64,000 bases of DNA, taken from contig NC_087083.1 of assembly GCF_026151205.1 (NCBI RefSeq), positions 2,618,536-2,682,535 of the forward strand, written 5' to 3'. Under the pieces are notes generated by a model that was not told where the DNA came from, ran no database searches, and saw only the letters and a list, made by a program, of their open reading frames with translations. The translations under genes were made by a program, and so were the position numbers. The stretch comes from Bolinopsis microptera. Lineage: Eukaryota; Ctenophora; Tentaculata; Lobata; Bolinopsidae. Below are positions 21,174 through 32,197 of the stretch, piece after piece (positions within the stretch are counted from its first letter, which is position 1; every line of letters begins with the position of its first letter).

Positions 21174-22409
21174 TTTTACCAAAACCCATAATCATGGGTA
21201 GAGTGGACCGCTGCCAGTGTCTCTCTTTCCCAAACAAAAGGAAATGATATTAATTTGATTGAACGTTCTCAAATGCAAAATGATACCGAGAATGAAATCG
21301 GTCGCTCGCTTTTCCCAGACACTGGCAGCGGTCCACTCTACCCATGATTATGGGTTTTGGTAAAATATCATCTCTTTTTGATTATAATGTCAGGGTACTT
21401 TATAAAGTCGAAATATAAACTAATATCTTCATTAATAAGGAGGCAGTTTCAACGATTTCGAAATTTTTCCTTTAAAAACATATCCTTGTGTTTAGGGAAG
21501 CATATCGGTCGATCACTGACTGAATATGCCACTTAATACTTATTCAAGTTGGCATTAAATTCATATATAATGACATTAAACTGTCGTGGCAAAGCAGAAT
21601 TTGTTGGAAATCACGAATGAGCAAAATTCTCACCTTTCGCACGTGCAAACTTTGAGCGGACGTTGCGTGCGCATCCAATATTGAATCGCCGTAAATTTTT
21701 AAATGTAATTGTTTTATATATAGCTTGATAAGCATGCAAAGTTTCAAAGTATTTCAAGAAGAACTGTAATCACAACGGCACTCTAAAGTTGACAGAAAAT
21801 GACGAAAACAGCAATTTTCAGTGATTTTAGCAATTTTCTATCAATTTGGGCGTGTCCCCACGTGTGCAACTTTTCGATTTTCAACTTTAAAACTAGCCTA
21901 ATGCACAATTTATACCTATAGGAAGCAGAACTGAGCTCCACAACCCAAGGCATGGCCCAACACCAGAGAATACTAAATCGCAAAATTGACGTTTTTATAA
22001 AATAATTCTTCAAAAAAGCACAAACTTCAATAACGAATATCTTTATGAAGGAGCAAGCTAGAAAAACTTTCCGGTAGATTTTCAGAATGCTTGAACAATT
22101 ATCTAAGGTAAAAAATTCCTCAGATTTTGAATAAAATTACATCTTAATGGTTTAAAATTAATTTTAAAAGTTATTACTTTGTCAAAAATCAAGTTTTAAA
22201 AACGGTTAACTTGATGACGTCATCAAGGGGTGTTTATGACGTCAAATAATTTTTTTATACAATGTAAACTAAAGTGTAAACAATTATTTGCAAGACCTGT
22301 GGTCGGAAATGGCTGTATCTTTTATAGGTACAAATCTACAGACACCTGAATGTAGCCTATAATTGACTGGCAAAGCGTCTATCCCTGAATATATGTATGT
22401 ATGTATGTA
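21174..22409 (+). mobile_element. Composite element, copy 2 (short MITE + body, no tail)
   Basis: The MITE (21,174-21,365) has lost its centre and the inner part of the right arm. The body follows with the CRE palindrome at 22,210-22,227 and ends in (TATG)n. There is no tail: copy 3 begins directly after the microsatellite, at a TA, so copy 3 either inserted here and displaced the tail or recombined at the TATG repeats. Confidence 0.85.
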
Positions 22410-25046
22410 TTTTACCAAAACCCATAATCATGGGTAGAGTGGACCGCTGCCAGTGTCTCTCTTTCCCAAACAAAAGGAAATGATATTAATTTGATTGACC
22501 GTTCTCAAATGCAAAATGATACCGAGAATGAAATCGGTGGCTCGCTTTTCCCATTCATTCACGGCTTACGAATTGTATAAATAAGTTTCGATTGATTACG
22601 TCAATCAGATGCTGTAAAAATATTTTTGGGTTGCGTTTGGGTCGATACTTAGTATTTCGGGGTAAGGGACAAGGGTGTTAGTTATTACTTATTGAACAAG
22701 CTGAAGTTTATTGAATCTTCATTGCTGATTGCCGAGTACAGCTGCCTTTGGGTAGTTCTTCTTAATCTATTACAATTGTAAATGAATGGGAAAAGCGAGC
22801 GACCGATTTCATTCTCGGTATCATTTTGCATTTGAGAACGGTCAATCAAATTAATATCATTTCCTTTTGTTTGGGAAAGAGAGACACTGGCAGCGGTCCA
22901 CTCTACCCATGATTATGGGTTTTGGTAAAATATCATCTCTTTTTGATTATAATGTCAGGGTACTTTATAAAGTCGAAATATAAACTGATATCTTCATTAA
23001 TAAGGAGGAAGTTTCAACGATTTCGAAATTTTTCCTTTAAAAACATTTCCTTGTGTTTAGGGAAGCATATCGGTCGATCACTGACTGAATATACCACTTA
23101 ATACTCATTCAAGTTGGCATTAAATTCATATATAATGACATTAAACTGTCGTGGCAAAGCAGAATTTGTTGGAAATCACGAATGAGCAAAATTCTCACCT
23201 TTCGCACGTGCAAACTTTGAGCGGACGTTGCGTGCGCATCCAATATTGAATCGCCGTAAATTTTTGCATGTAATTGTTTTATATATAGCTTGATAAGCAT
23301 GCAAAGTTTCAAAGTATTTCAAAAAGAACTGTAATCACAACGGCACTCTAAAGTTGACAGAAAATGACGAAAACAGCAATTTTCAGTGATTTTAGCAATT
23401 TTCTATCAATTTGGGCGTGTCCCCACGTGTGCAACTTTTCGATTTTCAACTTTAAAACTAGCCTAATGCACAATTTATACCTATAGGAAGCAGAACTGAG
23501 CTCCACAACCCAAGGCATGACCCAACACCAGAGAATACTAAATCGCAAAATTGACGTTTTTATAAAATAATTCTTCGAAAAAGCACAAACTTCAATGACG
23601 AATATCTTTATGAAGGAGCAAGCTAGAAAAACTTTCCGGTAGATTTTCAGAATGCTTGAACAATTATCTAAGATGAAAATTTCCTCAGATTTTGAATAAA
23701 ATTACTCCTTAATGGTTTAAAATTCATTTTAAAAGTTATTACTTTGTCAAAAATCAAGTTTTTAAAACGGTTAACTTGATGACGTCATCAAGGGGTGTTT
23801 ATGACGTCAAATAATTTTTTTATACAATTAAAACTAAAGTGTAAACAATTATTTGCAAGACCTGTGGTCGGAAATGGCTTTATCTTTTATACTTTTGAAT
23901 CTATGGACACTTAAATACAGGCTACAATTGACTGGCAAAGCGTCTATCCCTGAATATATGTATATATATATATATGTATGTATGTATGTATCACGACAAT
24001 CTATCGTAAAACAAGGGTTCTAGAAAACCCATTTCCCGATGCTCCTGAAACCTGAAACTTTTTTTGCAGTCGATTTGGTCAACGTCTAGACGCCCTGAAA
24101 AATTTCAGATCTCTAACTCAATTTTAACATGGTTTTTCAGGCACCTGAATATGGCGATTTTGGGTTTTTTACCGAATTTCGTATAACAGTGCTGGCGAGT
24201 ATTTTATGCAAATTTCTTAAAAATCTCAACATAAATATTTTTTATTCCTGTCATCTTTGACATCAAATTAGAATGTTTTGAACTAAAAATAAATCTGCTG
24301 AACGACTTCCGATGAGTCTTAATGCCTGGAAAACTCCTGCCGGAGGCGGCGGCCGAAGGCCGCCGCCTCCGGCCGGAGTGCACGCTTCGCGTGCACAAAA
24401 GAGGCTTGTAACGTGTACCAAAGGGGGTATAATAGTAAAGGGGGTATAATAGTAAAGGGGGTATAATAGTAAAGGGGGTATAATAGTAAATGGGGAACAT
24501 AGTATACCCACAATAAATGCAACGGTCGTGCTTGCCAGCACTGTGATCACGACAATCTGTCGTAAAACAGGGGTTCTAGAAAACCCATTTCCCGATGCTC
24601 CTGAAACTTGAAACTTTTTTTTTGCAATCGATTTGGTCAACGTCTAGACGTCCTAAAAAATTTCAGATCTCTAACTCAATTTTAACATGGTTTTTAAGGC
24701 ACCTGAATATGGCGATTTTGGGTTTTTTACCGAATTTCGTATAACAGTGCTGGCGAGTATTTTATGCAAATTTCTTAAAAATCTCAGCGTAACTATTTTT
24801 TATTCCTGTCATCTTTGACATCAAATTAGAATGTTTTGAACTAAAAATAAATCTGTCGAACGACTTCCGATGAGTCTTAATGCCTGAAAAACTCCTGCCG
24901 GAGGCGGCGGCCTTCGGCCGCTGCCTCCGGCCGGAGTGCACGCTTCGCGTGCACGAAAGAGGCTTGTAACGTGTACCAAAGGGGGTATAATAGTAAAGGG
25001 GGTATAATAGTAAAGGGGGTACATAGTATACCCACAATAAATGCAC
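22410..25046 (+). mobile_element. Composite element, copy 3 (long MITE + body + two tails)
   Basis: This is the most complete clean copy and the reference for the noisy copies further right. The long MITE (22,410-22,930) has a central loop of about 225 bp containing GGGTCGATAC. The body runs to 23,990 and ends in TA/TATG repeats. Two tails follow head to tail: 23,991-24,546 (four 17-bp units, hairpins at 24,340-24,372 and 24,378-24,396) and 24,547-25,046 (three units, hairpins at 24,898-24,930 and 24,936-24,954, last 30 or so bases missing). In the first tail the loop of hairpin 1 is GAA instead of TTC. Confidence 0.85.
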
Positions 25047-25438
25047 CTTATATTCACAATACTATTTACCCCCTATACTAGTATATCCCCTTTATTGTTT
25101 TCCAGGCATTAAGACTCATCGAAAGTAGTTCAGCAGGTATATTTAAGTTCAAAACATTCTAATTCAATGTTAAAGATGACAGGAATAAGAAATAGTTATG
25201 TGGAGGTTTTTAAGAAATTTGAGCAAAATCCGCGCCAGCATGTTATACGAAATTAGGTAAAAAACCCAAAATCGCCATATTCAGGTGCCTTAAAAACCAT
25301 GTTAAAATTGAGTTGGAGATCTGAAACTTTGCAGGGCTTCTAGACCTTGTCCAAATCGACTGTAAAAATTTTTTCATGTTTCAGGAGTATTGGGAAGTGG
25401 GTTTTCTGGAACCCCTGTTTTACAACAGATTGTCGTGA
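25047..25438 (-). mobile_element. Inverted tail lacking the GC hairpins
   Basis: Reverse-complement copy of the tail: it runs from TACCCCCTATACTAG-type minisatellite remnants through CAGGCATTAAGACTCATCG to CAGATTGTCGTGA (complement of TCACGACAATCTG). Between the minisatellite and CAGGCATTAAG there is only 'tttattgttttc', with no GC hairpins, as in the old copy at 1,118-1,425. It is more diverged than its neighbours. Confidence 0.8.
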
Positions 25439-26010
25439 AGTATATATATATATATATATATGTATGTACAGACGCTTTTGCAGTTAATTGTAGCCTACAT
25501 TTAAGTGTCCGTAGATTCAAAAGTATAAAAGATACAGTCATTTCGAACCACAGGTTTTAAAGATACAATAAATAAATACGGTGCATTTATTGTGGGTATA
25601 CTATGTACCCCCTTTACTATTATACCCCCTTTACTATTATACCCCCTTTGGTACACGTAGATTCAAAAGTATAAAAGATAAAGTCATTTCGAACCACAGG
25701 TTTTAAAGATACAATAAATAAATACGGTGCATTTATTGTGGGTATACTATGTACCCCCTTTACTATTATACCCCCTTTACTATTATACCCCCTTTGGTAC
25801 ACGTTACAAGCCTCTTTCGTGCACGCGAAGCGTGCACTCCGGCCGGAGGAGGCGGCCGAAGGCCGCCGCCTCCGGCAGGAGTTTTTCAGGCATTAAGACT
25901 CATCGGAAGTCGTTCAGCAGATTTAATTTTAGTTCAAAACATTCTAATTTGATGTCAAAGATGACAGGAATAAAAAATAGTTATGTTGAGATTTTTAAGA
26001 AATTTGCATA
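25439..26010 (-). mobile_element. Inverted body end and tail pieces with a 146-bp tandem duplication
   Basis: After a (TA)n tract comes the inverted end of the body (GACGCTTTTGCAGTTAATTG ...). A 146-bp segment starting GTAGATTCAAAAG and containing the 17-bp minisatellite is then present twice in tandem (25,511-25,656 and 25,657-25,802). An inverted tail with both hairpins (25,819-25,837 and 25,843-25,875) follows, cut off at about 26,010. The arrangement with copy 3 forms a large inverted repeat around 25,047. Confidence 0.8.
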
Positions 26011-26028
26011 AAATACTCGCCTATGGTG

Positions 26029-26103
26029 GCTCATGCCCGCCATCGTTTTTAAATCGATTCGAAAAATATTGAATTGAAAAAAAAACGATGGCGGACATGA
26101 GCC
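26029..26103. repeat. Foldback at the left edge of the 109-bp satellite
   Basis: GGCTCATGCCCGCCATCG near 26,030 and CGATGGCGGACATGAGCC ending 26,103 are inverted copies with one mismatch, around an AT-rich loop. The right arm abuts the first satellite unit, which begins with the same sequence in the opposite orientation. Confidence 0.8.
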
Positions 26104-26565
26104 ATGGCTCATATCCGCCATCGTTTTTTTTTCCGATTCAATATTTTTCGAATCGATTTGAAAAAAAAACCGACGTCAAATCATTTTCCATTTTAATATT
26201 GAATCGGAATGTCATGGCTCATATCCGTCATCGTTTTTTTCCGATTCAATATTTTTCGAATCGATTTGAAAAAAAAACCGACGTCAAATCATTTTCCATT
26301 TTAATTTTGAATCGGAATGTCATGGCTCATATCCGCCATCGTTTTTTTTTCCGATTCAATATTTTTCGAATCGATTTGAAAAAAAAACCGACGTCAAATC
26401 ATTTTCCATTTTAATATTGAATCGGAATGTCATGGCTCATATCCGCCATCGTTTTTTTCCGATTCAATATTTTTCGAATCGATTTGAAAAAAAAACCGAC
26501 GTAAAATCATTTTCCATTTTAATATTGAATCGGAATATCATGGCTCATATCCGCCATCGTTTTTT
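26104..26565. repeat. Satellite of 108-110 bp, about 4.2 units
   Basis: Units start ATGGCTCATATCCGCC at 26,104, 26,214, 26,322, 26,432 and 26,540 (the last partial). Each includes CGATTCAATATTTTTCG and AACCGACGTCAAATC. Copies are nearly identical, differing mainly in the length of a T run and an A run. Open frames of about 100 codons through it are repeat shadows. Confidence 0.95.
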
Positions 26566-26684
26566 TAAACTTCACTCAAAAACGAAAAATTTTTTAAAGC
26601 ACGAAAAGTTTTTTTACAAAAAATTAAATTTTTTGTTAAAAACATTCCGCCCCCTCCTTTTCCCCCAAAACCCTTTGTACCATT
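26566..26684. other. AT-rich junction to the 13.5-kb array
   Basis: A- and T-run-rich DNA with a short C-rich patch (CCGCCCCCTCCTTTTCCCCC). Sequence shared with the later units starts at about 26,685 (TATAATGGAATTAAAGTAAAT), so this is the left boundary of the array. Confidence 0.6.
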
Positions 26685-27215
26685 ATAATGGAATTAAAGT
26701 AAATAAGTAACTCACTAAAAGTCAATAGAACTTGCAATTAGTGACTCGCAATACAACATTCTAACTATAATGACATGCTTTAAACCCACATGTTACCTTA
26801 ACGCTTAATATGAAGGGGCCGGCTTTTAGCGGATGAAAAGAGCTACAGGAGCAAACCTTGCCATTAGGGATGTAGGATTACAGGTGCCTCCATGCGTTAC
26901 CTTTTGACAACGAACATTTAATTTCTGATTTCACAATCCTCGCGATGCAGTCTGTTTAACCCCCCCCTTAGGACCGGTATCGTACAGGTTGCTATGGTTT
27001 GCTTCGCTTTGTTTTGTGGCCACTGCTTCTTCCAATAGCCATGAACATATACGTATTAAGCTTCTATATATCTTTACAGTGTAAAGGCAGTTGTCATCTT
27101 TAATCGTGCAGAGAAGTGATATCTCAGTATAATCACTGCACTGGTGAAACAGTACCATCTCCCATGAGGTTTCTTCGAGATCACAGAGAGTATTAATGCA
27201 CCTGTGATATAGTAA

Positions 27216-27332
27216 TCTAAACATGGGTAAAAACCACTGATTACCCACTGTTTATGTAATGCCACCCGTCGTTCTTTTATTACCACACAACACACCTGTT
27301 TAGTGTTTATAATAATGTGTGTGGTAATAAAG
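27216..27332. repeat. Two inverted repeats near the start of unit A
   Basis: The first pairs ACAGTGGGTAA-type sequence with TTACCCACTGT (about 27,216-27,252; clearer in unit C near 54,305-54,335). The second pairs TTATTACCACACAAC with GTGTGTGGTAATAA (about 27,276-27,332). Both recur in units B and C at the same place. Confidence 0.6.
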
Positions 27333-27490
27333 GATAATATTGACGCTTAACTAATTTTAATAATCAAATCCTGTCGACCTCAGGGAGGTCAAACGATGGA
27401 ATTTATGATTTGGTAAGAATTTTCCTGAACAGTTGATCCACGATGTTTAATACAAAGAACGCAAAACATAACTTGAAATCGGGTGGACAA

Positions 27491-27725
27491 TGGTGAGCGA
27501 CAAGACTTCTCATGGTCAAAGAAAGGTTAACCTAAACCGTGACCTGTCCGAAGGAAGTCAATGACAGGAAATGAACGCTTGCCGAGCTGCGAATAGAGGT
27601 GAAATCACACAAATCCTCAAATAACACAGCATCATAATAACACAAATATGTCTACATCGGTCGATTGATTGAAGGTTGCAGTTTAAAGGGCGATATAATA
27701 CGATTTGTGGATTCTCTCTAATGTT
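27491..27725 (+). other. Conserved short frame (about 78 codons in the three-unit consensus)
   Basis: Where units A, B (about 41,050) and C (about 54,566) disagree by indels, taking the majority base gives one open frame from ATGGTGGCGACAAGACG to a TAA after GGATTCTCTC. The predicted start MVATRRSHESKK and the middle MSRKMTLDELRIEV are charged and plausible for a real protein or a first exon. Every single copy as written is frameshifted. I do not recognise it; the consensus choice of indels could create an open frame by chance. Confidence 0.25.
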
Positions 27726-28620
27726 GACTTCTTTAAATGATTATAAACATACTTGGGGTGGAGAATCAACAAAAAGTTTTTTACTATTGACTAATATGGC
27801 ATGATGGATTTTCATCGATTAAGTAAAACAATTTTTAAAACTGAAATGGGTAAAACGACCACAGCTGAAAAACGAATAAAATTGTCAAAATCGGCAACCA
27901 CACGGTAAATATCCGACCACACTGATCTATACACTACAGCTCACTACACAACAACACTAAAAAGCTCACTGCTGAAAGAAAACTTTGGCTGATATTAGTT
28001 TAAAGTTCACAAAGCTCTCCCACCGGCAGCCCTATCTACGCTAAAAAATACTTATATACAAACGGCAGGTTATTGTATGTCAACGATCGCGGTAATTACA
28101 GGACAAATTCATCCTCATCAACAGCCGGGCTAGTGGTTATGTATGTGGCCCCTTTAAAACATATAAAAGATAAATGGGGTGGCGTATAATATAGTGTGTA
28201 TAATCTTTAAATTGGTAATATGCGGGTTCCTTTATAACCAGTACTCTGGTGCAGAAAATTCAGCAATGATTTAAGCGATATCTTAGACACTGTTGAGTGT
28301 TGATTAGTATTACTTATAGCCCCTCAAAACTAAACTACAGTGTAATACGCGAATCGTGCCATAGTCATTATATTGTGAGCAGCATTAACAGATACAAAAC
28401 TTTTATTTTTTGCGAAGCATGAACTGGTTTGATGGAAACTATCGCTGTAATCTGAATCAGTCTAGTCTAATGTAGATTTAGTATAATTAGAGCTTTGGTT
28501 TTATGTTTTACTTTGTATCAACCGAGATATCAATAATGGTTTACATTAGTAAACTAAAGACTGAGACTAAGATTTTGATTAACTTTATTTAAGGAAGTGA
28601 GAACTGAGAAGTACGAAACC

Positions 28621-29071
28621 TAAGACAAACTGCATTGCAGGTAGAGTTTTGAACGAAAGAGACGGCGCAGCAGTGAGGACCCTATACTAATACAACCGGC
28701 ATTGCAGGTAGAGATTTGAACGAACGACACGCAGCAGTGGGAGGACCCTACTAAACAAAACTGGCATTGCAGGTAGTAGTTTGAATGAAAGAGACGGCAG
28801 CAGTGGAGACCCTACTATTACAAGTTGGCATTGGCCAGGTAGAGTTTGAACGGAAGAGACGTCAGCATGGAAGGACCCAACTAAAACAAACTGCAGCAGG
28901 TAGAGTTTTGAACGAAAGAGCGGCAACAGTGGAGGACCCTTACTATTAAAACTGGTATTGCAGGTAGAGTTTTGAACGAAAGAGACGGCAAACAGTGAGA
29001 CCCTACTATAAAAACTGGTATGCAGGTAGATTTGAACGAAAGAGACGGCAGCAGTGGAGGACCCTACTAAA
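28621..29071. repeat. 64-bp minisatellite, unit A (about 7 copies)
   Basis: The unit reads approximately AACTGGCATTGCAGGTAGAG then TTTGAACGAAAGAGACGGCA then GCAGTGGAGGACCCTACTA. Length scatters around 64 bp because of indels, so it does not hold a frame. Minus-strand frames over it are shadows. Confidence 0.9.
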
Positions 29072-29322
29072 GGAGTCAGCCCGTGATATCGGGAAGAAGA
29101 AGAGATATTGATAATGAACTGAGAGGATGAGAAAGACGAGCGATGGGCTCAACATAATACAAGATTCAAGAACCAAAAATGCAGGTATTTACCAGAGAAA
29201 TTTAGATATATCCGGGAAAGTTTTTTCACGAACCCGCGACACGAACATATCAACATAAGTAGAGATTCAGTCAACACAGCGCACTATCAAGATTACTGAA
29301 TAGAACGTGGTGACAGACCGGA

Positions 29323-29481
29323 CTCAGCACAGCTGCTAAACTGTTTACTTAAGCTGTAGCACGACGGCTGCAACTGTTATTTAGACTGGCCAGCACGGCG
29401 GCCAACTGTTTACTTAAGGCTGCAGCACGGCTGCCAAACTGTTACGTAAGCTGCCGCACGGCTGCCAAACAGTTACTCAAG
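29323..29481. repeat. 33-bp minisatellite, unit A (about 5 copies)
   Basis: The unit is GGCTGCAGCACGGCTGCCAA plus ACTGTTTACTTAA. In the undamaged form it is 33 bp and open in a plus-strand frame as PNCLLKAAARL. It lies between the 64-bp minisatellite and a region with coding-like but broken frames. Confidence 0.8.
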
Positions 29482-32197
29482 CTACACACAGTTCAACACC
29501 CATTCTTCAGAGCTGGAAGCGAAGCAGGAAGACTTACTCGCTAAGACAACATTACTAAACTAAAGATGCCTGAAGGAGCTGAACGGTTCTATGGCACTCG
29601 AAAAAAACCCCCTAGGTTACGACGATGTGATAACACAATTTTTTAATGTGTTAAAGGTGGGGTATTATAAGTTTTGTCGGCAAAATATAACTCGAGTCAA
29701 GCTGTGACTAGCAATTTTTCAAGGTATTATGCAGGGTATTTATAAACACAAGCATGTAGTAGCAGCTGGAGAAAATACGCATACAACTCTTAATGTCATC
29801 AATCCTAACCACCAGGTGCCACGTGGTGAAAGTGTAAATCGTATTTGCAACCATACATTATTTTACAAAGAAAGACAGGTGAAGTAAACCCTAAACCGTG
29901 TCAGATTAACTCTGACGCAGAAGTGAGAAACTGCTCGTCACCACCAACAAAGCGCAGAATAGTCCTGACGAGTGAGCTGAAGGATTATGAGTGGAGACTG
30001 GATAGTGAGTCCAGGTTCGTCCACCGGATCTGTTATGTAGGAGAAAAAACTAAAATAGTCAAAAACTGCCCTATCTTAAACTTAACCTATCAGCTTTCAG
30101 TGAGTGGCCAGTGCCATGTTTGAATGTCAAAGCCTGCATGGCCGAATTCAACCTAAAAATTGTATTCACAGTATCAATACAAAGTTTCAATTCTATCAAA
30201 ATGTTTAACAAAAAAACCATCCGCACGCATAGAAAAGTTTCTCGAAAGGAGCCGAGGAACAGCGAAGACCTTCATGGTGCAACTATACGAGCAACGAAGG
30301 CGAACAGATCCTTAAACACCGAACACAGGATGAAACACGATCGAATGCAGAAGAGCAAATCACAGAACAATTTATCGTATGATTTTAAGATTCTTGTCGA
30401 TTTCAATTATGGTCGCACTTTCGAACAATGTTAAATGCTCTAATTTTGTAATTCACGCTTATCATAGCGTTATGCACGTTATTCGAGAAGAGCACCATCA
30501 TCAGCTATCGTAGGTTGAGTATAAAATTATAGTTTTACATCGGCACACTGAGTAAGTTCAATACGTCAAAATAGAAAATATGCTTTTGAGTAGCCTCGAT
30601 TGGTTAATTTAGGCGAGCTATTTCACGATTCCCCGCAGAATTACACACCAAGTACAAAAGTGCCGCGTGCTCAAAAGCCATAAGAAATTAGAAAGTACAA
30701 GTTGCCGGGTGTTGGAGATTGAGTGTCGATTCATGTGCCCTGCAGAAAATACAAAATACACCGGCTACAAGTAATGGACGTTGGAAAGCTTTCTTCCGAG
30801 TCACCAAGCTTGTTACAATTACATTGTGGTCTGTGAATATTATTTAGTAGGCTCCTGGCATCCAGAATTCGGAGAAGAAGTGAGTTTTAAATTATTTTTT
30901 TGTGTTGTTTGTGTTTTTTTTTTTTTGCTAAGCTCAGATCAACAATAATAAGACAAATATATCTTTAAAAAGACCCTGTTCGCTTTGACGATCATAGACG
31001 GATCGCCGACGAAACGGCGTCATAGCAATAACTTTCCAAAAAAGTCAAGAGGAGGTTTAGAGTCAGTAGGATGACTCTAAATTTAATCAGGTCACGTTTT
31101 TTAATCGATCACTGTAATAGTGTAAATTAATAAAAAATCAGTGAACAGTGTTTAGTAAAGACATGTAAAATATCTGGATCTGCAAAAGCTAATTTAATGA
31201 CAGGCCGTAAACGATTGGTGAAGAGAAGTGTCCCAATAACACTGTCCAGTTCATCGGCTCGTCATTCAGCTACGAATTAGAGATGAAAAGGAGGGGCTAG
31301 CACACCCCGCAAATCTGCGATATTGCAAGTTTAATCGTGCAGGTGTGATTGATTTAGCAGGAGCTGAGAATAATAACGATCACCCCACCGTAGAAATCTA
31401 CATCACAGTAGGGGCGGATCCAGGTGGGTGTGGGTGCTAGGCAATCTGTAGTTCCATACAATGGAGACTTTCGGTCACTTTCTCAGATAATTGGACAGAT
31501 CTTCGCACACCTAAACCATCGAACCCTAGGAAGGTTTCTTACAAAACTCATGAACGAAGATACCCTGAAGCAATCCTCGAAACAAATTCCTAACAATAAA
31601 AGTATTGCCTAATGACAATGTAAGAATCGGAACCCCTTTTAATAAGTTCATTTAAAATTGTTAGAGAAATAAAACGACATCTGAAAGAATTGCGGGATTA
31701 TTTCTTTTGTTTTGTTAAAGCGTTGCAATTTTTATTTCTCATTTATCTTGTTTATATACACTTATTGACTTTTGGTAAATTTATTTTTTGTATTATGGGT
31801 CATGACATTATACATTATAATTTGACATTTGAATCGTTTAATCCGTTAAAAACCGTTTAAACAAGGACAGGGTCACCATTATATTATTGCTGCTATGGAG
31901 TACTTAATAATCAGTTTTATCCCATCTGGAACGCTGTTAATCCTATGGCATACAATGAACTCTGGGAAAACTCTTATGATTCCTCATTTAACGCTACTAT
32001 TCTAAATCGATATTTCTGAAAATATATTAAATGTGTTTTTATTGATCCCTTTTTATATGGTAGTGGAACATCTCTGAATTCTTATTACAGGCTTAGTGAA
32101 AAGAAGATAACTCTACCAAAAAGTAAGTATAAAGTATGTATTTCAAAAGCCTTTGCCGATGATATTTACCACACTTGAAACCTTTTATTATCGATTA
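29482..32197. other. Unit A: frame-broken, then AT-rich DNA
   Basis: 29,500-30,430 is less AT-rich and keeps stretches that look coding when the three units are compared (for example TSELKDYEWRLESES near 29,960 and RILNTEHRLKHERMQ near 30,310), but no frame survives in any one copy. A T-run lies near 30,900. From about 31,620 the DNA is AT-rich with nothing recognisable. I make no gene call. Confidence 0.35.

Noticed and set aside
20485-26011. Recurring frames of 60-125 codons in the composite element (for example starting MHLLWVYYV or MTKSIAKK)
   Set aside because: They read through the 17-bp minisatellite and GC hairpins, occur in overlapping frames, and are shared only because the copies are recent duplicates.
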